A stretch of 64,000 nucleotides of DNA, taken from NCBI GenBank assembly GCA_028122735.1, contig JAOHSR010000001.1, forward strand, positions 103,798 to 167,797, in the 5' to 3' direction. Shown in pieces: positions 45,258-53,442 of the stretch. The notes under the pieces are model-generated. The model ran no database searches. It was not told the DNA's origin and was given only the letters and a program-made list of their open reading frames with translations. The position numbers and the translations under genes are program-made. The stretch comes from Flavobacteriales bacterium (lineage in GTDB: Bacteria; Bacteroidota; Bacteroidia; Flavobacteriales; BACL11). Each line of letters begins with the position of its first letter. Position 1 is the first letter of the stretch.

Positions 45258-46642
45258 TGCATCAAGAATCAGAAATAAGAGATCCTTTAATACTTGGTAA
45301 TAAAACTTATCATGATATTACTAGGGAAATTGCCTTGCCTGTTGAAGGTAAAGCAAATAAATATTGGTGGATTTTATTTGGTCTGTCTGTTGTTTTGTTT
45401 TTATGGGGAATTGGATGTATGGCCTATACTATAGGTACTGGTATTGGAGTATGGGGCTTAAATAAAACAGTCAACTGGGCTTGGGATATTACTAACTTTG
45501 TTTGGTGGATTGGAATTGGACATGCTGGAACGTTAATATCTGCAGTACTTCTTCTTTTTCGTCAGAAATGGAGAATGGCAATTAATAGATCTGCTGAGGC
45601 AATGACAATTTTTGGAGTTGTACAAGCCGGTTTATTTCCATTAATTCATATGGGTCGTCCTTGGCTTGCATATTGGGTTTTTCCTATTCCTAATACATAT
45701 GGTTCTTTATGGCAAAATTTCAACTCACCACTACTTTGGGATGTATTTGCAATCTCTACCTATCTAACAGTTTCTACTGTTTTCTGGTATATTGGATTGA
45801 TTCCTGATTTTGCTATGATTAGAGACAGAATGAGTAAGACTATCAGCCCAATGAAAAAGCAATTATACACTTTATTAGCATTTGGATGGAGTGGAAGAGC
45901 AAAGCACTGGCAAAGATTTGAAGAAGTATCATTAGTTTTAGCGGGATTAGCAACTCCACTTGTCTTCTCTGTACACTCAATTGTAAGTATGGATTTTGCT
46001 ACTTCAGTTATCCCTGGATGGCATACAACTATTTTCCCTCCTTATTTCGTATTGGGAGCACTTTTTTCAGGTTTTGCAATGGTTGAAACTTTATTGATTA
46101 TTGTGAGAAAAGTTGTTCATATGGAAGCCTATATTACAATAAAGCATATAGAATACATGAACATCATTATTCTATTTACCGGATCAATGGTAGGAACTGC
46201 ATATATAACTGAGTTGTTTATGGCTTGGTATTCAGGAGTTGAATTTGAACAATATGCTTTTCTAAATAGAGCTACAGGACCCTATTGGTGGGCATATGTT
46301 TCAATGATGTCTTGTAATGTTATTATACCTCAGCTTTATTGGATTAAAAAGATTAGAACATCATTTATCGCAACATTTATTTTGTCAATTTTTGTAAATA
46401 TTGGAATGTGGTTTGAAAGATTTGTAATTATTGTAACTTCATTACACAGAGATTTTCTTCCATCAGCTTGGTCAATGTTCTCACCAACTTTTATTGATAT
46501 TGGAATCTTCCTTGGAACAATTGGATTCTTCTTTGTTCTATTCTTAATGTATGCTAGAACATTCCCAGTTGTTGCTCAAGCAGAATTAAAGACTATTTTA
46601 AAATCATCTGGATCTGAATATAAAAAGAGAAGTCATGAGTAA
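45257..46642 (+). CDS. actC: Alternative complex III subunit ActC, NrfD-like membrane protein
   Basis: Integral membrane subunit of 461 residues with about ten hydrophobic helices and the NrfD/PsrC pattern, thought to hold the quinol-binding site facing ActB. The N-terminal DPLILGNKTYHDITREI and the WAWDITNFVWWIGIGHAGTLISAVL segment are typical. The start ATG shares its first base with the actB stop codon (TAATG), so translation is coupled. Confidence 0.94.
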   Translation: MHQESEIRDPLILGNKTYHDITREIALPVEGKANKYWWILFGLSVVLFLWGIGCMAYTIGTGIGVWGLNKTVNWAWDITNFVWWIGIGHAGTLISAVLLLFRQKWRMAINRSAEAMTIFGVVQAGLFPLIHMGRPWLAYWVFPIPNTYGSLWQNFNSPLLWDVFAISTYLTVSTVFWYIGLIPDFAMIRDRMSKTISPMKKQLYTLLAFGWSGRAKHWQRFEEVSLVLAGLATPLVFSVHSIVSMDFATSVIPGWHTTIFPPYFVLGALFSGFAMVETLLIIVRKVVHMEAYITIKHIEYMNIIILFTGSMVGTAYITELFMAWYSGVEFEQYAFLNRATGPYWWAYVSMMSCNVIIPQLYWIKKIRTSFIATFILSIFVNIGMWFERFVIIVTSLHRDFLPSAWSMFSPTFIDIGIFLGTIGFFFVLFLMYARTFPVVAQAELKTILKSSGSEYKKRSHE

Positions 46643-47177
46643 GAAAGTTATACATGCTATATTTGATGACGAGGAAATCCTTTTACAATCAGTAAAAGAG
46701 ATAAGATCAAAAAAATATGATATTGAAGAGGTATACAGTCCTTTTCCAGTTCATGGTCTTGATCATGCTCTTGGTTTAAAAGAGACAAGAATGGCAATTA
46801 CAGCATTTATTTATGGATGTATTGGTTTATCTTTTGGAGGTTTATTAATTTACTATATAATGATTTCTGGAGTTGGAAAAAGTTGGCCTATGAATATTGG
46901 TGGAAAACCAAACTTTACATTTTATCAAAATGTTCCTTCTTTTGTGCCAATTATGTTTGAGTGTACTGTTCTCTTTGCAGGTCATTTAATGTCACTAACA
47001 TATTTTTACAGAAACAAGCTTTATCCAGGAGCATCAACCAAAAGTCCTGATCCAAGAACAACAGACGATAAATTTTTAATGGAACTTATTGTAGAAGATA
47101 GTGATAAAGAGATTACTAAAATTTTAAAATCAACAGGAGCATCTGAAATCAATGAAAAAAATATAGAAGATGAATAA
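46635..47177 (+). CDS. actD: Alternative complex III subunit ActD (DUF3341)
   Basis: It is 180 residues with two membrane helices (ITAFIYGCIGLSFGGLLIYYIM and FVPIMFECTVLFAGHLMSLTYFY) and cytoplasmic ends. IEEVYSPFPVHGLDHALGL is the DUF3341 opening, and a charged C-terminal tail follows. It overlaps actC by eight bases and actE by eight bases, as expected inside this operon. Confidence 0.92.
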   Translation: MSKKVIHAIFDDEEILLQSVKEIRSKKYDIEEVYSPFPVHGLDHALGLKETRMAITAFIYGCIGLSFGGLLIYYIMISGVGKSWPMNIGGKPNFTFYQNVPSFVPIMFECTVLFAGHLMSLTYFYRNKLYPGASTKSPDPRTTDDKFLMELIVEDSDKEITKILKSTGASEINEKNIEDE

Positions 47178-47739
47178 AATATATTTAATAGCATTTCTTG
47201 TATTAATATGTTCGTGTTCAAATCCTGGTCCTGGATATGAATTTATGCCTAATATGTATAGGTCACCCTCTCTTGAAACGTATGGACAGAATAGTTATTT
47301 TAGTGATAGTTTAAATGCTAGAAAGCCAGTTAAAGGTACAATTGCAAGAAATTATTTATCTACTTTTTATTATGAAAACTCATTAGAAGAGTATATAAGA
47401 GCAGGAAATGAAGCTGTTAATCCTTTTGAAGGAAGTGAGGAGAATATTGAGGAAGGAAAAAAATTATATTCTATGTTCTGTAAACATTGCCACGGAGAAT
47501 TTGGTGCTGGTGGAGGTTCAATAAATCACCCGGTGTATTCTGCTGTACCTCATTACAATGATGGTAAGATGTTAAGAAGACCTAATGTTCCTATGAATCA
47601 ATTAAAGGCTGGGCATATTTTTCATTCTTTAACATATGGATTAAATGCAATGGGACCACATTCATCACAGCTTAGTGAGGAAGAAAGGTGGAAAATTGTA
47701 CTTTATGTTCAAGAGTTACAAAATTATAGTGCTGAATAA
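47170..47739 (+). CDS. actE: Alternative complex III subunit ActE, lipid-anchored monohaem cytochrome c
   Basis: It is 189 residues with a lipoprotein signal ending ICSC (lipid-bearing Cys16), then YEFMPNMYRSPSLETYGQ, a sequence typical of this subunit, and one haem site CKHCHGEFG near residue 107. A distal methionine is likely in LNAMGPHSSQL. It passes electrons from the complex to an oxidase or cytochrome c. It overlaps actD by eight bases and is 11 bases before actF. Confidence 0.93.
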   Translation: MNKIYLIAFLVLICSCSNPGPGYEFMPNMYRSPSLETYGQNSYFSDSLNARKPVKGTIARNYLSTFYYENSLEEYIRAGNEAVNPFEGSEENIEEGKKLYSMFCKHCHGEFGAGGGSINHPVYSAVPHYNDGKMLRRPNVPMNQLKAGHIFHSLTYGLNAMGPHSSQLSEEERWKIVLYVQELQNYSAE

Positions 47740-47750
47740 ATAAATTTATA

Positions 47751-48941
47751 ATGTATAAAATATCAAAATCTACACATTTATTATCACTGGTCTTAATCGC
47801 TATAGGATTAATATCAACAGTTTATGCATTTATTAATGACTCTCATGCTGCTTGGACAAGTTTAATTTTTAACAATTATTTTTTCTTAGGAATTTCAATT
47901 TTTGCAGTATTTTTTGTTGCACTTCAGCATGTTGCTGAGGCTGGTTGGTCTACTGTTATAAAAAGGGTGCCTGAAGCAATTATGACCTTCCTTCCTTATA
48001 CATGTGCAGTAATGATTTTTATTGTTATTGCAGCTATGTTACATTGGAATCATATATATCACTGGATGGAAGTAGGGATAATGACAGAAGGAGCTCCCAA
48101 TTATGATAAAATTATTGCAGGTAAGGAAGCATATCTAAATCCTATATTCTTCTTAGTTAGATCAATAATTTATGTTGTTGTATGGATTTACTGTGCGAAA
48201 AGACTAAGAGATATCTCTTTGCAGGGTGATCTAGAAGGAGGTATTGGTAAAAATTCTTATAATAAAGGAATCACCGTTTCTGCTTGGTTTATTGTTTTTT
48301 TTGCAGTTAGTTCGTCAATGGCTTCATGGGACTGGATTATGTCTATTGATACCCATTGGTTTAGTACTTTATTTGGCTGGTATATATTTTCTGAATGGTC
48401 TGCTATTGGTTTTACTACAATATTATTGTTTTGTTTATTTCTTAAAAAACAAGGTTACCTACAGGATCTTAATGATAGTATAATTCATGATTTAGGTAAA
48501 TGGGTTTTTGCATTTTCAGTTGTATGGACTTATATGTGGTTTTCACAGTTCATGTTAATATGGTATGCTAATATTCCTGAGGAAGTAACTTACTTTATGG
48601 AAAGAATTGAATTGTCTAATTATAGATTCCTTTTTTGGTTTAGTGCTGCAATAAATTTTGTTGTTCCAACGATAGTCTTGATGAGTAGAGATGCAAAAAG
48701 AAATACTAATTTCTTAATCGTTGCATCTGTTGTTATTTTAATCGGTCATTGGATTAACTCTTATCTTTTATTTGCTCCCGGGACATTGCACGATCATGGA
48801 CATTTAGGTCTAACCGATCTTGGAATGGGATTGGGCTTTTTAGGATTATTTTTCTATGTTGTATTTAGAAGTTTAACAACAAGACCATTGAGTGTTAAGC
48901 ATCATCCATTCTTGGATGAAAGTAAACATCTTCATACATAG
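47751..48941 (+). CDS. actF: Alternative complex III subunit ActF, membrane protein
   Basis: Integral membrane subunit of 396 residues and about ten helices, related to ActC, completing the actABCDEF set. FLPYTCAVMIFIVIAAMLHWNHIYHWME and ASWDWIMSIDTHWFSTLFGWY are family blocks. In many Flavobacteria the cytochrome c oxidase genes coxB and coxA come next; here ruvB follows after 62 bases instead. Confidence 0.93.
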   Translation: MYKISKSTHLLSLVLIAIGLISTVYAFINDSHAAWTSLIFNNYFFLGISIFAVFFVALQHVAEAGWSTVIKRVPEAIMTFLPYTCAVMIFIVIAAMLHWNHIYHWMEVGIMTEGAPNYDKIIAGKEAYLNPIFFLVRSIIYVVVWIYCAKRLRDISLQGDLEGGIGKNSYNKGITVSAWFIVFFAVSSSMASWDWIMSIDTHWFSTLFGWYIFSEWSAIGFTTILLFCLFLKKQGYLQDLNDSIIHDLGKWVFAFSVVWTYMWFSQFMLIWYANIPEEVTYFMERIELSNYRFLFWFSAAINFVVPTIVLMSRDAKRNTNFLIVASVVILIGHWINSYLLFAPGTLHDHGHLGLTDLGMGLGFLGLFFYVVFRSLTTRPLSVKHHPFLDESKHLHT

Positions 48942-48994
48942 GTCTTCACGACTTTTTAGTCTATTTAGAATAACATTTTTAATTTATTGTTTGT

Positions 48995-49002
48995 TACTTT
49001 TG
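48995..49002 (+). promoter_or_regulatory. Putative -7 box TACTTTTG of ruvB
   Basis: TACTTTTG matches TAnnTTTG and ends seven bases before the preferred ruvB ATG at 49010, implying a very short or no leader. No -33 TTG at a proper distance. Confidence 0.4.
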
Positions 49003-49009
49003 TTTGTAT

Positions 49010-50032
49010 ATGAATGAAGATTTAAATCCAGAATCTGATAACTATAGTAGCGAGGAAAAAGAATTTGAACAAGTTCTACGGCCAAAACTATTTTCAGATT
49101 TTAAGGGTCAAGAAAAGATAGTTGATAATCTTGAAGTTTTTATTCAAGCTGCTAAACAAAGAGAAGAAGCTTTAGATCATGTTCTTTTACACGGCCCTCC
49201 AGGACTTGGGAAAACTACCTTATCCTATATTATTGCTAATGAATTAGGAGTTGATATCAAAACTACATCAGGACCCGTATTAGACAAGCCTGGTGATTTA
49301 GCTGGACTATTAACTAATCTTGAAGATAGAGATGTTTTGTTTATTGATGAAATACATCGATTAAATCCAATTGTAGAAGAATATTTGTATTCCGCTATGG
49401 AAGATTATCAAATTGACATTATGATAGAATCAGGTCCAAATGCTCGTACTGTTCAAATAAAGCTAAACTCATTTACTTTAATTGGTGCTACAACAAGATC
49501 AGGTTTATTAACCTCTCCGCTTAGGGCTCGTTTTGGGATTAATTCTCGTTTAGAATATTACGGTACAGAGTTACTTTCAGAAATAATTAATCGTTCATCA
49601 TCAATCTTAGATGTTAGTATTTCTTCTAGTGCTGCGTCTGAAATTGCAGGTAGATCAAGAGGTACACCAAGAATAGCTAATGCGCTTTTAAGAAGAGTGA
49701 GAGATTTTGCTCAAATTAAAGGTGATGGGAATATAGATACAGAAATAACTAAATATGCTCTTAATGCTTTAAATGTAGATGAAAATGGTTTAGATGATAT
49801 GGACAATAGGATATTATCGGCAATTATTGACAAATTTAAAGGTGGCCCTGTAGGTTTAACAACTATTGCAACTGCTGTAGGAGAGCAGGCGGGTACTATT
49901 GAAGAAGTTTATGAACCCTTTTTAATTAAAGAGGGTTATCTAATGAGAACTCCAAGAGGAAGACAAGCAACTGATCTAGCCTTTAAGCACTTAGGGAGAG
50001 TAAAGTCTACCAATCAAAGTAATCTTTTTTAA
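49010..50032 (+). CDS. ruvB: Holliday junction branch migration helicase RuvB
   Basis: AAA+ motor that, with RuvA, moves Holliday junctions. It is 340 residues from ATG 49010; the track start 49004 is a TTG two codons earlier, close to the promoter box. [19 protein letters not shown], the Walker [17 protein letters not shown], the Walker [12 protein letters not shown], and a C-terminal winged helix ([15 protein letters not shown]) are clear. ruvA is separately located at 58.7 kb in this window. Its stop overlaps the convergent 61-residue gene by four bases. Confidence 0.95.
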   Translation: MNEDLNPESDNYSSEEKEFEQVLRPKLFSDFKGQEKIVDNLEVFIQAAKQREEALDHVLLHGPPGLGKTTLSYIIANELGVDIKTTSGPVLDKPGDLAGLLTNLEDRDVLFIDEIHRLNPIVEEYLYSAMEDYQIDIMIESGPNARTVQIKLNSFTLIGATTRSGLLTSPLRARFGINSRLEYYGTELLSEIINRSSSILDVSISSSAASEIAGRSRGTPRIANALLRRVRDFAQIKGDGNIDTEITKYALNALNVDENGLDDMDNRILSAIIDKFKGGPVGLTTIATAVGEQAGTIEEVYEPFLIKEGYLMRTPRGRQATDLAFKHLGRVKSTNQSNLF

Positions 50033-50214
50033 GATAAAGAATCAAATACTTCTTGAATAGTTTGCTTATAATGGGAAAAGCATCCAAGTGCCCATACTTT
50101 TAATTTAGACAATTCTTTTTTATTTAGCCATCTCGTGGCTTTCATAAGTTCTTTTCTAAAAAGTTGAGGGTCAAAGCTTACCTTCTCAAGAACTGACTTG
50201 CAAAATTTTAGCAT
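50029..50214 (-). CDS. Conserved small hypothetical protein (61 residues)
   Basis: It opens [19 protein letters not shown] and continues [22 protein letters not shown]. It is helical, basic and cytoplasmic, with no signal peptide. I recall similar short proteins in other Flavobacteria but know no function. Its ATG shares a base with the stop codon of the small membrane protein upstream (TAATG), a strong sign that both are translated. Its stop overlaps the end of convergent ruvB by four bases. Confidence 0.65.
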   Translation of the reverse strand: MLKFCKSVLEKVSFDPQLFRKELMKATRWLNKKELSKLKVWALGCFSHYKQTIQEVFDSLS

Positions 50215-50360
50215 TATGATTTAAAGATTTTAATTAAACAATAAATAATAACTAAAGAAAAACCTATTGTATATAAATATCCTGCGAAAGGCCAATGCAT
50301 TGTTTTGAATAATACACCTAGGCTTGTTATAGCAATAGAAGTGTATTTTAGTTTTTCCAT
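50214..50360 (-). CDS. Small two-helix membrane protein (48 residues), missing from the ORF track
   Basis: Minus-strand ATG at 50360 opens a 48-codon frame: MEKLKYTSIAITSLGVLFK, then TMHWPFAGYLYTIGFSLVI and a basic end. The FKxxHWP motif followed by a glycine-containing helix recurs in Bacteroidota membrane proteins, including the first helices of the gliding protein GldL, so it is probably a genuine membrane hairpin. It is 22 bases downstream of ubiX, and its stop overlaps the next ATG (TAATG). Function unknown. Confidence 0.65.
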   Translation of the reverse strand: MEKLKYTSIAITSLGVLFKTMHWPFAGYLYTIGFSLVIIYCLIKIFKS

Positions 50361-50382
50361 ATTTATATAACTAAATCATATT

Positions 50383-50955
50383 TTATTTATTGTCTTCTCC
50401 CCAAGAATACTTGTTAAATTTAAAGCCACAAAGGTCTAGTACTCTATCAACTACAGTTGCAGTGAGTTCTTCAAAATCTGTTGGTTTACTGTAGTAGGAT
50501 GGAGTAGCAGGACATATAATTCCTCCTGCTTCGGTAATAGTTTTCATATTATTTATGTGAATTAAACTATATGGCGCTTCTCTTGCAACTAATATTAGTT
50601 TTCTTCTTTCTTTTAAGATTACATCTGCTGCTCTAGTAGTTAAATCATTAGAAATCCCACTTGATATTCTTCCCATTGTTCCCATAGAGCATGGACAAAC
50701 TATCATAGTATTGTATTTAGCAGATCCTGAGGCAAATGGAGCTTCAAAATCCATCTTTTCATAAAATTTAAAAGGATAGTTATTATAGTTTTCATTATCC
50801 AGTTCTGTTCTCCAAACATATTTTGCATTATCTGACATGATAACACCAACCTCATCAATTTGATCCTGAAGTGCTTGAAGTTTGTCTAATAAAACTTTTG
50901 CATATATAGCACCACTTGCTCCAGTTATTGCAACTATAATTTTATTTTTTTTCAT
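50383..50955 (-). CDS. ubiX: Flavin prenyltransferase UbiX
   Basis: Joins dimethylallyl phosphate to FMN to make the prenyl-FMN cofactor of UbiD-type decarboxylases, used in quinone synthesis or aromatic metabolism. The 190 residues begin IIVAITGASGAIYAKVLLDKL, and IVCPCSMGTMGRISSGISNDL and VAREAPYSLIHINNM are characteristic. No ubiD is seen in the window. It lies one base after the barrel-protein gene upstream and 22 bases before the 48-residue membrane protein gene. Confidence 0.94.
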   Translation of the reverse strand: MKKNKIIVAITGASGAIYAKVLLDKLQALQDQIDEVGVIMSDNAKYVWRTELDNENYNNYPFKFYEKMDFEAPFASGSAKYNTMIVCPCSMGTMGRISSGISNDLTTRAADVILKERRKLILVAREAPYSLIHINNMKTITEAGGIICPATPSYYSKPTDFEELTATVVDRVLDLCGFKFNKYSWGEDNK

Positions 50956-50956
50956 T

Positions 50957-51550
50957 TTAGATTTGATATTTTAATATAAAGTTTAAACCAGTATTATACT
51001 TTCCCTTATTGAATTTATAAGTTTGTCCAGAGGCATGTTCGGCAGTAGGAATAATAGAGTTGCTTAATCTTGTATTTAGAGAAATTTTTGAACTTAAATT
51101 ATATGATATTCCAATAATTGCGCCTAACTCAAAACTATTAAAACTTGTTTGGTTTTCTAATTCTCCATAAAGATCTTTGTAGTATCCATCAATTAGTGCT
51201 GAACAATGAACCCCTCCTTCAATAGAGAGTTTTTCTGAATTTTTAATAATAGCTAACAATGGAATTTCAATATAGTCTAAATGTATATCAGCTAAATTAT
51301 TTATATTCTGATTTGGATTTGAACTTCCCTTTTGAATATAAATAATCTCCATTTGAACCATTAATAAATTATTAATTTTTCTATTTACAAAACCACCTAA
51401 AATTATACCTGCCTTATTAAAACCTGCTAGATTATCACCAGAGATCTGACTTGTACTAATTCCTGCAGAAATTCCAGCATTAAATTCTTGAGATAAGCTG
51501 CTGAATTTTATAGAACAAATAAATATAATTAGAAAAAATATTTTCTTCAT
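50957..51550 (-). CDS. PorT-like outer-membrane beta-barrel protein
   Basis: It is 197 residues with a signal peptide (MKKIFFLIIFICSIKFSSLSQ). EFNAGISAGISTSQISGDN, LVQMEIIYIQKGSS, DIHLDYIEIPLLAII and a C-terminal strand NTGLNFILKY match the eight-stranded outer_membrane_beta-barrel family typical of the phylum. Function is unknown. Its start shares one base with the stop of the DUF6588-type gene. Confidence 0.82.
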   Translation of the reverse strand: MKKIFFLIIFICSIKFSSLSQEFNAGISAGISTSQISGDNLAGFNKAGIILGGFVNRKINNLLMVQMEIIYIQKGSSNPNQNINNLADIHLDYIEIPLLAIIKNSEKLSIEGGVHCSALIDGYYKDLYGELENQTSFNSFELGAIIGISYNLSSKISLNTRLSNSIIPTAEHASGQTYKFNKGKYNTGLNFILKYQI

Positions 51551-52497
51551 TACCTTAGACTTGCTCCTACTCCAATTGTTGTTACAGGGAATTCACTAAA
51601 CGTATGATTTGCACTAACAGTTATTACTGCCAAGCTTAGTTTTAATCCAATATTTCCTCGAAGTTCATTTACTGTTTCAAATTCCATTTCAACAGGAAGA
51701 GATATTTCTAATTCATCAAGATTAAAATTGTCAGGATTTGTAATATTTTCTCCAGCCGTAAATGTAGTTGATGATGAATTGTAACCAATGCTAGCATATC
51801 CACATAACATCAAAATATTTTTTGAGATTATTAAATTAATATTTGTTGCTTGTATGTCCATACTTACTGGCTGATCTAATATTGAAATTTTTGATGTCAT
51901 CTGAGTATGAGCTGCTTGTAGTGATAGTGATAATGGAATAGTATTGCCAATAATCGGAATCCATTGTAAGAGGTCATGCTTAAATCCAATCCCCCACATA
52001 TTAATTTCTCCTTTTCCAATAAATCCAGCTTCATATTTATAATTAGGAATAAATCGACCATTTATTTCTGTCTTTTTAAATATTCCTAGACCTAAATTCA
52101 AGTTAGGCAGCACAATTAATGAAAATAATGGATCCTGATTTGGTAATTTAAATTCTTCGCCTTGATACTCTACTACTGCACCATTGCCTTTTCCTAATAT
52201 GGTAGGAGTTGAAGTGCTTGATGATGAGAAATTAGATATTGAATTGGGGTCAAAACTCTTTTGTTCATTACTTAAATTTAGAAAGCTTAGTGAGACTGTA
52301 GCATCAAAACCTAATAATTTATGTGGTCTAGCTGTATTGTACCAGCCATTGTTATTTATTGCGCCTAAACCACTTCCGAGAGGATTTAAGTATGCTTGCA
52401 AAAAAGATTTTGCATCATTAACATTGTCTACAGTTACCTGTGATTTTGAAGAAAAGGAAATAAATACTAATAGAGAAATAATTATAAACCGCAACAT
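51550..52497 (-). CDS. DUF6588-type exported envelope protein
   Basis: It is 315 residues with a signal peptide (MLRFIIISLLVFISFSSKSQ). The early segment AYLNPLGSGLGAINNNGWY with ARPHKLLGFDATVSLSFL matches what I recall of DUF6588 proteins. The remainder alternates as beta strands, with LPNLNLGLGIFKKTEI and MWGIGFKHDLLQWIPI. It probably forms an outer-membrane barrel. The family name is from memory. It is followed by the PorT-like gene with a one-base overlap and preceded by the Omp28 gene after seven bases. Confidence 0.72.
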   Translation of the reverse strand: MLRFIIISLLVFISFSSKSQVTVDNVNDAKSFLQAYLNPLGSGLGAINNNGWYNTARPHKLLGFDATVSLSFLNLSNEQKSFDPNSISNFSSSSTSTPTILGKGNGAVVEYQGEEFKLPNQDPLFSLIVLPNLNLGLGIFKKTEINGRFIPNYKYEAGFIGKGEINMWGIGFKHDLLQWIPIIGNTIPLSLSLQAAHTQMTSKISILDQPVSMDIQATNINLIISKNILMLCGYASIGYNSSSTTFTAGENITNPDNFNLDELEISLPVEMEFETVNELRGNIGLKLSLAVITVSANHTFSEFPVTTIGVGASLR

Positions 52498-52504
52498 CTA
52501 CCCT

Positions 52505-53440
52505 TTATTTATTTAAAAGAGATTTTTCTTCTACTTGAAGAATTTCGTTATTAGATTCGTCATATATATATGCTAAGACATACATATTATTTAAATCCCA
52601 ATCACCTGCATTTCCATTTCCAAGTGTTAATATGTTTTGCGAATGATTAATATTGTTGTTTTCAAGAGTACTTATTACAGGCGAATATGCATTTGAAAAG
52701 CTATCGCCATTATTAATTTCCTCAGAAGCAAAATCTTCTCCAAATGTTGGTGTTAGAAATGATCGTAAGACATGTTTATGTACATATGATTCATCATCAT
52801 TATCTCCGTCTTTTTGCCAATTGGTAATATTATTTTCAGTTAGACAAACTACAAGTTTATAATTTCCGCTCATTGCAGAAAGTGATTCAGAGTTAATAAT
52901 TATATCAAACTGATCTGATAACATTAATGGGGTTTGATTAATTTCTATGTTTATTCCAAATAAGACATCTTTACTCAATTCATCCCCAACAATATTCGCC
53001 CACTCTCCCCAATCTTTTCTGTGATCTCCACTGCTGCTGTAGTCTATTCTATTGATCATTCCTTTTGGAAGTCCATTTGCACTGACCTGAAAAAAACCAT
53101 CTAGTTCTTCTCCCCAGCTTGTTCTAAAATCATAGATAAATTTTTCATCTGGATTTCCAGTTGGGTCAATTGGATACGGACGAGCAAAGGTTTGTCCAGC
53201 GTGTATTGCTAAGCCAATAATTTGGGAGCCATAGACATCATGAATTGCATCTAATTCTCTTGCGGCATCAGGACAGTTTTTGCATGTATGACCAGTAAAA
53301 TCTTCAATAAGAATATTTTTTACATATACGTTGTTTGTTGTGTCAATTGGGTCAATTGTACCGTTCATGTAAGGGCCTTCAATAACCTCACATGAGCTTA
53401 TGAATATAGTAGCTATTATTATATAAAAAAATCTATTCAT
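52505..53440 (-). CDS. Omp28-related lipoprotein with thioredoxin-like CxxC
   Basis: It is about 311 residues from ATG 53440. The lipoprotein signal ends FISSC (Cys17). IEDFTGHTCKNCPDAAREL carries a thioredoxin-like CKNC pair near residue 55, then GLAIHAGQTFARP and a beta-rich domain. The ORF track starts 25 codons upstream at 53515, but that extension lies inside the DUF6029 gene and precedes a clear lipoprotein leader. The real start leaves a two-base gap from DUF6029. Function of Omp28 proteins is not established; the CxxC suggests thiol redox or a structural role. Confidence 0.82.
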   Translation of the reverse strand: MNRFFYIIIATIFISSCEVIEGPYMNGTIDPIDTTNNVYVKNILIEDFTGHTCKNCPDAARELDAIHDVYGSQIIGLAIHAGQTFARPYPIDPTGNPDEKFIYDFRTSWGEELDGFFQVSANGLPKGMINRIDYSSSGDHRKDWGEWANIVGDELSKDVLFGINIEINQTPLMLSDQFDIIINSESLSAMSGNYKLVVCLTENNITNWQKDGDNDDESYVHKHVLRSFLTPTFGEDFASEEINNGDSFSNAYSPVISTLENNNINHSQNILTLGNGNAGDWDLNNMYVLAYIYDESNNEILQVEEKSLLNK

Positions 53441-53442
53441 AT

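Noticed and set aside
52184-52516. 110-codon plus-strand ORF inside the DUF6588-type gene
   Set aside because: Antisense to a gene with a clean signal peptide; no matching motif.
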